The position numbers and the translations under genes were made by a program. Positions 21,156-30,990 of a DNA stretch of 64,000 nucleotides are shown here, in pieces (position 1 is the stretch's first letter; every line of letters starts with the position of its first letter). The stretch is from NCBI RefSeq assembly GCF_000276665.1, contig NW_004955477.1:1343260-1407259 (forward strand). Reading direction: 5' to 3'. Under the pieces are notes generated by a model that was given only the letters and a program-made list of their open reading frames with translations, was not told where the DNA came from and searched no databases. The DNA comes from Chinchilla lanigera. Lineage: Eukaryota > Chordata > Mammalia > Rodentia > Chinchillidae.

Positions 21156-23585
21156 TCTTATGTGCCATGAAATCTCTTTTCCAGGTACAACTCCCTATTT
21201 CCCTGGCTTAGGTTTGAGATCCTTGGCCTCCAGTCTGGTTAGAGCGTAGCGTCTTCCCTACCATTTGGTCCTTGGGGTTGAGTTTACAGATCTATCATTG
21301 CCACTGTCAGAACACATCAGAACAGCAGGTGCTCCTTAAGCATAGAAGGCGCTTAAGAGGCGTTTAAGCAGCTCTTCTTACTCTCCCATCCCAGAAGTGT
21401 CAATTTCAGAATACGAGGTAAAGAACTCAGAGCGTACCCACTCATTGGGACATTTTAAATTCTACATTTTGTGTCATGTTGGATCATTGGAAAGTGACAT
21501 GCCCAAATCACCTTAGCACATGCTCATATAGAATGGCCTTTCTGAATTAGATTGAAAATCAATTTCCCATTTTTTAAAAATACGAAAGCAGTGTGGTCAA
21601 AGCTTGTTTGCACTTTTTGCAAGCCAGTTATTGCCTTCTCTTTGTCCCTGCAGTTCCGCTGGGAATCTGTCTGGGACCACGGGGACCTCACACCAGGAGG
21701 ACGGACTAAGCCTTCAGCACTCCCTGGCTCAGCACCAGTTAGGGTCCCTCACCTGACACAGCAGGCTTGGCAGAGAGATCTCCTTCCTATCCGTGTGTGT
21801 CTGATGGTCAAAGTGAAGTCCTCTAGTTTATATTGGTTTCAAAAACACTTTAAAGTTTTTTTTCCTAAAGGTAGCTTCAGGCAAAGGGAAAGGAAATGTT
21901 TTCATAGACTTGCTGGACATTTTGGGATTTGGAATTTCTTTGGAATTCACAGAGAATTTAGCATTTTGTGGTACCCCATCCCCTCTGGCTCTTCATGTTT
22001 ATGCTGGTTCCAATTTGCTTTCCTCTACGCAGCTAATCAAACATATGCTGGGTTAGCTCGCACAGTTGCTAATAACAAGGTTGTGATAGATGACATCCCA
22101 GCTATGGCACCCTTCAGACCTTCTGCGGTGTTGCTTATGTACGAAACAGCCCGTTTGTTTTTGTAGAGGTCAAATAAGCTTAATTCTGAGACTACCCAAA
22201 TGAAATACGAGGGCCTTCTTACCTGTATCGCGGGGAAAGAAGTGGGTGATAATGAAAATCCATAGCCAGGGCCTAGAGCTCCAGAGATTTCCAGGGGAAA
22301 TCTGGCATTTCTCCCTAAGGAACAGATTAGCTGTGCTCGCTTATGAATTTTAAAGTATCTTAACTGAAATCAATATTTGTTGATGTAATAGAAAAGAAAC
22401 CCTCAGTTGTTCGAATGGAGAAAAGCTCTTTGATGCAGCAATACAGGAGGCCCCGGCAGGTGCCCTCACCCTGTTCCCTCCCTGCCTCCCTTGGGATCCC
22501 CACCCGGCTCCCCCTCCGCAGAAACCCATCTGTAACCATTACTTGGGTGTCATGTTTGGTGATGAAGTGCATTCCCGCCCTTTGCCTCCACGGCTGCGTG
22601 CAGGAACAGGTCTGGCCACAGAGGTGAGTAGAAGGCCAGGCTGCGCTGCTCCCTGCCCAAGGCCCATGAATCATGTCAGGCCGGTGGGTAACCTGAGCCC
22701 GGCTCACCCCTCACTACAGACTCCATGACACTCCTTCCAACTTAATTTCAGCCTAAGGGATGCTTTTAAGAAGATTTTAGAGCGCAAAAACATCTCAAAA
22801 GAATTGTAGTTACATTAAAAACTAATTATCGGAGCTTAGGGGTATAGATCCCCTGCCATATTTTACACAGAGAGCTATTCATCTCCCAGACCCTGAATAT
22901 CATTACATAAGAGGCTAAGGACACTAACCCAGGGGACACCGGGGGAAAGGCAGTAAAATCACCAAATGCCAGAAAATGATGAGTGAGATGATTATGACAG
23001 AATAACTCTGCCCTCTTGCTAAAGCAGTTCCTAATATGACACAATTTAAAAAGAACACGTCCAAAATGAGCCTATGCATAGTGTGGGCAGTGTGGTTTGT
23101 CTGGGGACCTCAGGTTAAATGTGATATTTATCTTTGAAAGCTCTTGGCTTCTTTTGGCACAAAGAACTAGATGTTGCAGAAAGAAACAGAATGAAGCAAT
23201 GATCCCGGCGGTTCGTAGGTGGATTAGAGGGCTTACTGTGTTCATGGCCATGCCAAACATTCTTATGAGCTACCCGAGTCTCCTAACATACTAATGAAGG
23301 TGGATGAATTTATTATTACAAGTAATAGAAAGATTCAAGTTAATGGCAGGTTTGAGTCAGAGATTCACCAGGTTACCATGGACTCAGTTTCTTTTTTAAA
23401 AAAATGCTACATTAGTACATGTGTGCAGTACATAATGATTACTTTCCTCATGGAGATTGGTACACGTACACAACATATCTTAATTCTTTCCTCAGCTCCT
23501 TCTGTCTCCTTCCCAGTCTAATCTCTTGATCTCCTTTGTATTTGAGAAAGATCTTTTTCTTTTCTCCTCACTCCCTCAGATATTG
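21156..23585. other. Repeat-poor segment with the longest open frame in the window
   Basis: No gene is recognised. A 204-codon plus-strand frame at 21552-22166 has no signal peptide, domain or compositional bias. One frame of that length is about what chance gives in 64 kb. A splice-acceptor-like string ('tctctttgtccctgcag') ends at 21652 inside it. The part from about 22000 to 22340 is AT-rich and repeat-free. A possible antisense L1 string ('acattagtacatgtgtgcag') occurs near 23410. Confidence 0.35.
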
Positions 23586-23587
23586 GA

Positions 23588-23742
23588 CCAGGGCCTTGAA
23601 CTGAATTACATTCCTAGATCTTTACTATTTTTTCTTTTTAAACAGGCTCTTATTGAGTCTCCAAGTTGCCCAGGCTGCAATCCTCCTACCTTAACCTCCC
23701 AGAGAGCTGGGATTACAGGCATGTGTCACTATCCCTGGCTTA
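23588..23742 (-). mobile_element. B1-ID dimeric SINE, antisense
   Basis: A degraded antisense ID half ('ccagggccttgaactgaatt', 'acattcctagat') precedes an antisense B1 half ('aaacaggctcttattgagtc', 'caagttgcccaggctgcaat', 'agctgggattacaggcatgt'). Confidence 0.7.
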
Positions 23743-24020
23743 GATTTAGTTTGTTTTCACGTCTCTGCCTTCTAGAGTGTCTTCTTTTTCCTCAGCTCAG
23801 TTCCCTTGATGGTCCCAAGATGGCTACCAGCAGCTCCCAGGATGCAGTGCATCCCCATCCACGTCCAGTGGGTTATCTTTGGGCCAGCATTCCCTTCAAG
23901 AGTCCTGGGGATTCTTTCTGACTGAAGTAGCTTTGGTCATATGGCCATGAATAAATCACTGAATGGGCTGATAGGCTTAATTGAGATCACTTGTGCTACC
24001 ACCTGGATCTTGTGTAGTCT
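23743..24020. other. Non-coding segment
   Basis: No gene or clear repeat is recognised. Confidence 0.4.
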
Positions 24021-24024
24021 TTTT

Positions 24025-24133
24025 GGTGGGGGGGTGGCAGGGTCTTGATATGTGTAGTTCAGGCTGGTGTTGAACTCACTTTGTAGCCCAGACTGGCCTT
24101 GAACTCATGGTGATCCTCCTGCTTCACTGTTGT
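24025..24133 (-). mobile_element. B1 SINE fragment, antisense
   Basis: 'ggcagggtcttgatatgtgt', 'agttcaggctggtgttgaac', 'tcactttgtagcccagactg' and 'tgatcctcctgctt' are an antisense B1. The 'gctgggattaca' end is missing and the tail is G-rich. Confidence 0.8.
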
Positions 24134-24138
24134 TGTTC

Positions 24139-24203
24139 TTAAATCCATGAGTGAAGGCTATACTTTCAGGGATCATTTATATAGTATGTTAAATCCATGA
24201 GTG
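24139..24203. repeat. 15-bp perfect direct repeat spaced by 35 bp
   Basis: 'ttaaatccatgagtg' occurs at 24139-24153 and again at 24189-24203. The 35-bp spacer has no recognisable repeat identity; it could be a small templated insertion or local duplication. Confidence 0.9.
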
Positions 24204-24605
24204 TCCCAAATAAAAGTCTGGGGGATAATTGCTGGAGAAACCTCAGATGTTTACCAGAGCCAAGGGCAGAAGACAACTGGTCCATGGTTCATGAAGGCAA
24301 TTAGTGACAGACCTGAATTTGAACTTAGCCTTATTCAAGGGTCTTTTCTCTGATCTGTGGTCCTTCTAGAATTCTCTGACTCTTGAAGTCTTGTGATGGC
24401 TACCTTATGCTTATCTCTGTTTTTTTTCACTAAGAAAGTCACTCCTTACCTACATGATGCTAATTTTTAGCAAACAATTCCAGAGAAACTATAGGATGTG
24501 TTATCTTAAGATATGAAGTGGTAGAAAGGATACTGAGTTACGAACTGAAACTTGGTGGCTTTATTAACCTTACAAACCTGACTGAGTTGTTCCAGGGTTC
24601 AAGCC
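24204..24605. other. Non-coding segment
   Basis: I see nothing recognisable here. Confidence 0.4.
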
Positions 24606-24623
24606 AGGCAGTGCTGTTAGAAG

Positions 24624-24806
24624 CCAGCATGGTGGCACAGACCTTTAATCCAAGCACTCTAGGAAGCTGAGACAGGAGAATAACAAGTTCAAGTCAGCAA
24701 TTTAGTGAAATCCTGTCTTAAAATAAGTAAAATAGGGCTGGGGCTGTAGCTCAGCGAGAAGGCTCTGGATTCAATCCCTGCTACTACCCCCACCCCTGCT
24801 GACAAA
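24624..24806 (+). mobile_element. B1-ID dimeric SINE with target duplication
   Basis: The B1 half ('ccagcatggtggcacagacc', 'tttaatccaagcactctagg', 'aagctgagacaggagaataa') is joined through an A-rich linker to an ID half ('ggctggggctgtagctcagc', 'ggattcaatccctgctacta'). Direct repeats at 24609-24623 and 24807-24821 match at 14 of 15 positions, so both halves moved as one unit. Confidence 0.85.
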
Positions 24807-24821
24807 CAGTGCTGTTTGAAG

Positions 24822-25540
24822 GGACCTGAAAAGTGCTACACATGTAAGTGCATATGACTTACTATCTTTATGCATAGGATCATGACCTCTTTTGTTCCAA
24901 ATGTGAGAAACTGACACTGAAAGAATCTCTTTTAAGCGTCAGACACCTATTTTAATTCGACAGAATTTCTCATCCATATAGACTATGAATATCACTTAAA
25001 GAGAGAAACCTGCAGATTTTCAGGAGTGTTTCAGGAAACTGATGCCAATGTGGCTGCAGGACACGCATTCATAAGAAGCTCTTAGCTGCCTCTTGTTGAG
25101 ATGTGATGATTATGTATGTAAATGTTATTCTACTTTTAATTAAACTACAGCCTCATTGATATGGAAGGTGGAAAGAGCCTGACCAGTTCTATTTCAAGAT
25201 ACATACAATATACCTGGCCCATAGAAAAAAAGCATGGGGAAAGAGCAGGAATCAGAGGAAACTCCTACACCCTTACCTGTCTTCTCTGTGGCTTCATTAT
25301 GAATGGAGTCTGACAAATGAGGCCCATACTTTCAGCAAAATGGAAGGGTCACCCAAAGATTTGACACGGATTCTCCAAGAGATGGTTTCAAGGATAACCA
25401 TGGGCTTTTAAGAATTACTTGCCACCAGGTATGAGCGTGTGCACAGACAACAGTATAGAGTGACCACAACAGGGAATCATGCACAAAAGGGAATCATGTT
25501 GACCTCCCTAGGTCACCAAGCATCCTCCGTTCTTTGCTGG
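24822..25540. other. Non-coding segment
   Basis: No gene is recognised. The sequence is AT-rich with no definite repeat. Confidence 0.4.
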
Positions 25541-25665
25541 TTTCTATTCATTCCACAGTTATAATTGAGCATGTACCATGTGCCAGGCCCTGTACTCAGT
25601 GCCAGGGATATTTATGGCAATAAACAAATAGAGAACAGCTCCTGTGCTTGGGGTGTTGTAGCCAA
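25541..25665 (+). mobile_element. Ancient interspersed repeat fragment
   Basis: 'ttctattcattccacagtta', 'gagcatgtaccatgtgccag', 'gccctgtactcagtgccagg' and 'gcaataaacaaatagag' match a widespread ancient mammalian repeat with the 'tattgagcacctactatgtgccaggcactg' signature, probably an L1M or L2 3' end. The related blocks at 11726 and 26785 carry the same signature. Confidence 0.5.
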
Positions 25666-26780
25666 ATTGAGGGACTTGGGCATTGCATATGTTTCCTTTA
25701 GTAAGGTGTTAGACCAGGCTTCCCTTGAGGCCCTGGTGCAAGAAGGGGACATCACATGCTGATTTATGGCCCTCCCTGAAGGGCTGTGCTTCCAGGACTG
25801 GATGGGTGAGGCGTCTGGAGATATGCCAAGGGCCTGGCCTGGTTCATCTAGGACATTGGGTGGGGGCGCAGTGGATACATTCTCTATGATCCCTCCCCAG
25901 CTAGCTTCATGAAGCTCCTTGAGATTCCAAGCCTCCTCTTTGTCTGAGCTCTGCACATGCTCTTCCTCCTGCCTGAGTGTAACCCTACTCCTCTTCTCTT
26001 CCAACTTACTTAACTCTTGCTGTCAATCCCTGAGCCCTAAAATTTGGGTTAGTGTTCCCTGAAGACTGTTCCTGGTTCTTCGTCATTATTGTAATCAAAT
26101 AAGTATTTACTTAGCTATCTACTGTCCTACTGGACTTTGAACTTGAGGTCAACTTGGACAGGATGTTTTGGTCAGTATTCTAAAATGGATCTAGCATGAC
26201 ACCCTCCTCCTTCCTGGCTGTTCTCCAAGGAAACCAAAAGTCCATACTTTTCCTTGTCTAGACTCTGAAGACATGCACAATTGCCAACACGGTAAGACGT
26301 TCTGACGGTCCAGAGTCCTTTGGTACTCTGCAAGACAGAATTTGTCCTGCAACCAATCACCGTGAGTTTGGCCCAGTTTTCCAAAGGAGACACACTTCCA
26401 CTCATGTAAATGTAGGGGGAGCCCTTCTCCATTCCTAGGGTGGTGTGGTATGGGCAGAAACAAAAGGAATTCACAGAAAGAACATTAATGGAACAGCCCA
26501 CCCAGAATCAGTGCTGTCTCAAGAGGCAGCACCACTGAATGGCCCAAATATAACCTTGGAAAGTAGGATATTTCTTTCTTGGGTTGGACTCCACCCCTGA
26601 CTTGTTACATGACCAACAGAGCAGTTTGCGTTTTCTTGCTTCCTGGGAGCAACTTCTATCCTCTTGTGACTGATTCTAGGATACTTTAAGGGACGAATTT
26701 AGCAGCTAAAACAGTGATTCAATAGCAGATTCACTTGTTTTCCTCAAATAATTTAAAGTGTTACTTAAAATACTTACAAG
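25666..26780. other. Non-coding segment
   Basis: No gene is recognised. The minus-strand frames 25612-26004 (130 codons), 26172-26501 and 26191-26463 show no domain. Confidence 0.4.
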
Positions 26781-26784
26781 ACTG

Positions 26785-27035
26785 TAATTTGCACAGAGCT
26801 ATCTATTTATTGAGCACATAGTCTGAGGCAGATGCTGTAAGAGGACCAGTGGGTACAGCCTGAGAAGACAGAAACCTTTCTCCAGGGAACATGTGGTCTA
26901 GTCCAGGAAGTGACCAATGCAAACACGTTGATTAAGCACTTATGAGAATGAAGTACAGGGGGGTGACTTCACTCAGCCTATATTTACTGAGTGTCCCCAG
27001 GGCCCCAGGGATTCAGTACTGAGGATGAGACACCA
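26785..27035 (+). mobile_element. Two ancient repeat fragments in series
   Basis: 'gctatctatttattgagcac', 'tctgaggcagatgctgtaag' and 'tttctccagggaacatgtgg' (26801-26895), then 'cagcctatatttactgagtg' and 'agggattcagtactgaggat' (26975-27026), repeat the signature seen at 25541. Two tandem partial copies suggest insertion or an old local duplication. Confidence 0.45.
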
Positions 27036-27262
27036 GTGAGCGCTCTCTTTCTCTGTACACATGAAAACCGAGGAAGGGCCAGGCAAGCACACAGCGAGAA
27101 GGCACTGTCTGCAATCCAGGGGAAGAGCGCTCACCAGACACTCAGCCTGCTGGCACTTTGATCTTGGACTTCTACTCTCTAGAACTTTGAGAAAGTAAAT
27201 TTACATTATTTAAGCTACCCAATCCCTGGTATTTTATTATGGCAGCCTAGACAGACTAGTGT
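27036..27262 (+). mobile_element. MaLR LTR 3' part, sense
   Basis: 'gcacacagcgagaaggcact', 'gagcgctcaccagacactca', 'gcactttgatcttggacttc', 'tctctagaactttgagaaag' and 'ggtattttattatggcagcc' give the 3' half of an MLT1/MST-type LTR, ending 'tagacagactagtg'. Confidence 0.8.
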
Positions 27263-27289
27263 CTTCACAGTCTGAAAGCAGGGGCTGGG

Positions 27290-27635
27290 GCTCTTCATGC
27301 CAAGGCTAGATAGGAAATATGCTAGGTTTTGCAGGCTGTACCGTCTCCATCTCAAAACCCAGCTCTGCACTGACAAGTGAAAAGAATCAAAGATAACACA
27401 TAAATGACTGGGCACAGGTTGTGTTTTAATAAAACTTCACTGATGCCCACTAACATTTGAATTTCATGGGTTGCGGATGTAACTCAGTGGCACAGTGCCT
27501 GCCTGAATTTCATATACTTTTCACATATCCAGAAGTAGTCTTTTCTTCTTCTGATGTTTATAAAGTTTTAAAAATGTAAAAAGCTGTTCTGAGCTCAAAG
27601 GCCATACAAAATCAGGTGGCAGGCCAAGTTTGTCT
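27290..27635 (+). mobile_element. hAT-Charlie-type DNA transposon fragment
   Basis: 'tgctaggttttgcaggctgt', 'accgtctccatctcaaaacc', 'actgggcacaggttgtgttt', 'taataaaacttcactgatgc', 'atatacttttcacatatcca', 'aaaaatgtaaaaagctgttc' and 'gccatacaaaatcaggtggc' follow a common Charlie-group element. It is interrupted by a 36-bp ID-derived insertion at 27468-27503. No transposase is visible. Confidence 0.65.
27468..27503 (+). mobile_element. Tailless, 3'-truncated ID insertion (36 bp)
   Basis: The insert 'gggttgcggatgtaactc', continuing 'agtggcacagtgcctgcc', is the 5' half of an ID element, ending near the anticodon-loop position with no A tail. It is bounded by a perfect 10-bp direct repeat, 'tgaatttcat', at 27458-27467 and 27504-27513. 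The host transposon reads through cleanly when the insert and one repeat are removed. This matches the tailless retropseudogene class. Confidence 0.75.
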
Positions 27636-27734
27636 GTACTCTAACTCTATGCTAAATTGTAAAAGAATATGTTAAACCATCAGTAATCCTTAGGGAAAAA
27701 AGAAGATTTAAGATTGTGGATTTTTTTGTTTTGC

Positions 27735-27945
27735 TTTGTTTCCTTTTTTTTTTTAAGAATAGTGGGGTATGAACTCAGGACAGGGTCTTCACACTGGGCT
27801 ATACCCCCAGATCTTTTTTAATTTATACTTTGAGGCAAAATCTTGTTAAGTAACTAAATTCTCAGGCTGGATTTGAACTTGCAATCCCTCTGTCTCAGCC
27901 TCCCAGAGTGCTGAGATTACTGGCATGTATCACCACACCTGGCTT
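27735..27945 (-). mobile_element. B1-ID dimeric SINE, antisense
   Basis: After a T-run come the antisense ID half ('ggtatgaactcaggacaggg', 'actgggctatacccccag') and the B1 half ('tttgaggcaaaatcttgtta', 'ctcaggctggatttgaactt', 'cctcagcctcccagagtgct'). Confidence 0.75.
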
Positions 27946-28244
27946 GGATAGGGAACTTGACCTGGGGTCACACAAATGACTCCTGAGAAATGATTGTCTG
28001 TAGACCTGAATATTTATGTATGCCTTGTATGCTGGCTGACCTGTTGTGAGATTACTGAATAGATCAGATGACAAGTTATATACATAGCCTGTTTTTCAAA
28101 TCCTAGTTTAGAAATGTGGGCAAATGGAAATTTGAATATATTCAAGATTTTGAGGTTATAAAAAGTTGAATTTGAATCTGGGTAGCTTCTGGGACGCACT
28201 TCTTAGCAATTACTTGAATTCCCACTTCTGTTTGCTTTAGAAGT
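27946..28244. other. Non-coding AT-rich segment
   Basis: No gene or definite repeat is seen. Confidence 0.4.
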
Positions 28245-28335
28245 AGGATCTTGCTGAGGGGTGCATCTCAGTAGTAGAGCACTTACCCAGCATATGTAAG
28301 GCCCTGGGTTCAATCTTCAGCCCTGAGAAAAAAGG
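28245..28335 (+). mobile_element. ID SINE
   Basis: 'gctgaggggtgcatctcagt', 'agtagagcacttacccagca' and 'gccctgggttcaatcttcag' are a sense ID element with recognisable but eroded polymerase III A-box and B-box regions and a short A-rich tail. Confidence 0.8.
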
Positions 28336-28593
28336 TAGGACCTAATGTAAGACACTTGTGGTGTGGAGAGTTAGTGATAAATTTTTAAATCACCATATGT
28401 GCTTCATGTTCCATATGCATTCAAGTTTATCTTTCTGTGCTTGCACTGTTACCATCAATGGAAGGAACGGCTTGGAACGGGCTTTCCATTACTAGTATTG
28501 CTTTTCTATTTAGGGGACATCTGCCAGCTCAGCACCCCAGAACCCAGCATATTTGAGGAGTCTGCAGCTGCACTATGCTGAAAATGATTATTG
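28336..28593. other. Non-coding segment
   Basis: I see nothing recognisable here. Confidence 0.4.
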
Positions 28594-28606
28594 AAAGGAA
28601 AACAAA

Positions 28607-28840
28607 GCTAAGTGTGGTGATGCACGTCTATAATTGCACACCGAGGCTGAGGCAGGAGGATTGCAAATTCAAGACCAGGATGAGAAATTTACCAAGGCCT
28701 TGTCTCAGAATTTAAAAGGTACAACTTGATAAAGCTTGGAGATGTACCTCAGTGGTAGAGCACTTGCCTAGCCTGCATGAGGCTCAGGGTTCAATCCCTA
28801 ATATTAAAAACAAACAAACCAAAAAAAAAAAAAAAAAAAA
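28607..28840 (+). mobile_element. B1-ID dimeric SINE with long A tail and target duplication
   Basis: The B1 half ('gctaagtgtggtgatgcacg', 'aggctgaggcaggaggattg', 'aaggccttgtctcagaattt') is fused to an ID half ('ggagatgtacctcagtggta', 'gagcacttgcctagcctgca', 'tcagggttcaatccctaata'), ending in a pure A-run. Direct repeats at 28594-28606 and 28841-28853 match at 12 of 13 positions. The long A tail suggests fairly recent insertion. Confidence 0.9.
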
Positions 28841-28853
28841 AAAGGAAAAGAAA

Positions 28854-30005
28854 CGTAACAGATGGAAGTATGGAGGGAATTAGAGAAGGGAGGGAGAGCG
28901 GGAAAACAAGCAAGCAAGTGGAATTTCAGCATTTCTTTGAGGGAAAATTTGAAAATTGAAAGCATATTGGGTTTTTGAAAAACTGGATGGGCTGGGAGCC
29001 CACATGAAGTGTGAGAACAACCTCATGGGTCACCTGACATGGCAAAGCTCTGCTTTCCCACCCTCTGCTTTTCCTTTGATGAACAGAGCTTTCGCTTAAG
29101 TAAACAGTTAAGGCCTAAGTGGATCATTGGTGTGGTGTCATAGTAATTACCTCACAGCCTGGAGTAGTTACGTAAATGTCAGCTTGAGCTGGACCAAGCG
29201 CTGCTGGGTAAGTGGAGGGGGCTGTGGGTCCTAGCCAACAACCCATGCTCCATTGTTCTTGGTGAGGAGTAAGAAATATCAAGCATATCTCCCAGATACA
29301 TGGTGTATTATTCAGAGATTTAAAAAAAAAATGCCTGTCTAGTGATTAGGGTGTTATTATTATGCTTTGCTAAGAATAGGTCGAAATGATTCCAAAGAGA
29401 AAAAGCAATAAAGCAATGTTCTCATTGATTTTGTGTCTTGCTCATTGGCTAAGGCTGAAATGTGGAAACCAACTTGAGCAAGTTTAAATGGAACAAAGGA
29501 ATTCATTGTAGCCTTGAGGGAGGGGTATTCTGTTGGGACCCAGGTATGGAACAGCTAGACCTCTGGGAAGAGTGGCCTGAGGTTAGGGAAGTGTGGTGTG
29601 CTCTACCTCCTGCCTCTGGTCTGTGTAAGCCTACTGCCTCATTTTATGACCTCTGCCTAGGTATTTTCTTCACTGGTGCTCAAGTAAATGTTGAACACTC
29701 AGCTGTCTGGTGAAAGAAAAGCCTTCACTTGGAGGAGTGTTTGCCAATTTCCATGGTGTAACTACGTCTGCTGTGGACATTGGCAGACACTGATTCCACA
29801 CTGCCAGCATGAAGGCGTACCGGGGAGCAGATGTACAGCAGCGCACCAGCATATGGTATTTCTACTGCACAGATGTACGGCTGCCAATAATCTTAGGAAT
29901 GTAGATAATAATCAAATGCAGCAAAATAACCAGGAGGTGATGTGTTCTGAGTAGTTGTTACTTTATTTTTAATACAATTTAATTAAGTTTACATAAGTTA
30001 ATTTT
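28854..30005. other. Non-coding segment
   Basis: No gene is recognised. The plus-strand frames 29462-29713 and 29688-29954 and the minus-strand frame 29670-29852 overlap each other and lack domains. Confidence 0.4.
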
Positions 30006-30007
30006 TT

Positions 30008-30085
30008 AAGTGCTAGAAATTATACCCAGAGCCTTGCACACACTAGGCAAGAGATGTCCCACTGAGCTATACCACCAGCAAGTTA
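30008..30085 (-). mobile_element. ID SINE, antisense
   Basis: 'aagtgctagaaattataccc', 'gagccttgcacacactaggc' and 'ccactgagctataccaccag' are the reverse complement of an ID element with moderate divergence. Confidence 0.75.
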
Positions 30086-30239
30086 ATTTTTAGTATTGGT
30101 TGTGTTGAACAATTTTGGTTTGTAAAATTCCTGATAACTTAGTAATTAGCTCTTGGGATCTTGTATATATGAGCTGATTCCAGCACATCACTGTTTTCAC
30201 CACTTTTCAGCAATAACATGGCTGCACACAGGTATCTCT

Positions 30240-30375
30240 CCCAGGGATTCCCTGATGGTCTCATTTTATCTTCACAATTCCATATCCTGGCCATTATCGC
30301 CCCCATTTTAAAGATGAGGAAACTGAAGCCCAGAGAGTTTTAGTGACTTAGAACAGCACAGAAATTCATACCCAA
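30240..30375 (-). mobile_element. MIR SINE, antisense
   Basis: 'gtctcattttatcttcacaa', 'gcccccattttaaagatgag', 'gaaactgaagcccagagagt' and 'gtgacttagaacagcacag' follow antisense MIR. Confidence 0.75.
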
Positions 30376-30990
30376 GCCCACCCTTACTCTCAGATCCCTC
30401 TTTCCATCAACCAGGTTATCTCTCATGTGGAGGTAACATGTAAAATCAGATGCTTGACCAATAGCAAGGAAGTTCCTGACACTGTGGCAGAACTGCAAAA
30501 ATTGTGGTACAAAAAAAGGGGGAGAGGTAAGAGAAGAGAATCTGAATAAGACAAGAGCAAACACATGTGTCATTTTTACCCATTTCCCCTCACCCAAACT
30601 CTGTGCAACTACCTCTCTTCTTTCTTCTAATCTCTGGAGGCAAGAGGCAGAAACTGACTCCATTGTAATTTAGGGTTTTGTTGCGGATCATGTTGAGCTG
30701 AACAGGCGTATGGATGCTCGTGTTTACCTCCTTCATTGTTAGTCTTCTCTGACCACTTTTGTGTGCTTCTGCCTCCAGGTACTGGGCACAGTTAATTCTT
30801 CCTGCAATTAGTATTCATGGTCAGCTAAGCAGAACTAATGCAACAAACCTTTTTTACTTTGAAGGTTATATTACATGTTTCCAAGCCGCTGCGAAAAAGG
30901 CTCTTTATGAATAAGATATTCTTGACTATCTCTAGGAATTTAATTTTCTCTTTTCTGAATTTTCAAGCCTGCCTATTGAATTCTTTAATG
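30376..30990. other. Non-coding segment
   Basis: No gene is recognised. The 107-codon minus-strand frame at 30340-30663 runs into the MIR and has no domain. Confidence 0.4.

Noticed and set aside
21552..22166. 204-codon open frame, the longest in the window
   Set aside because: Expected about once by chance in this much sequence; no domain, signal peptide or compositional support, and no convincing splice context.
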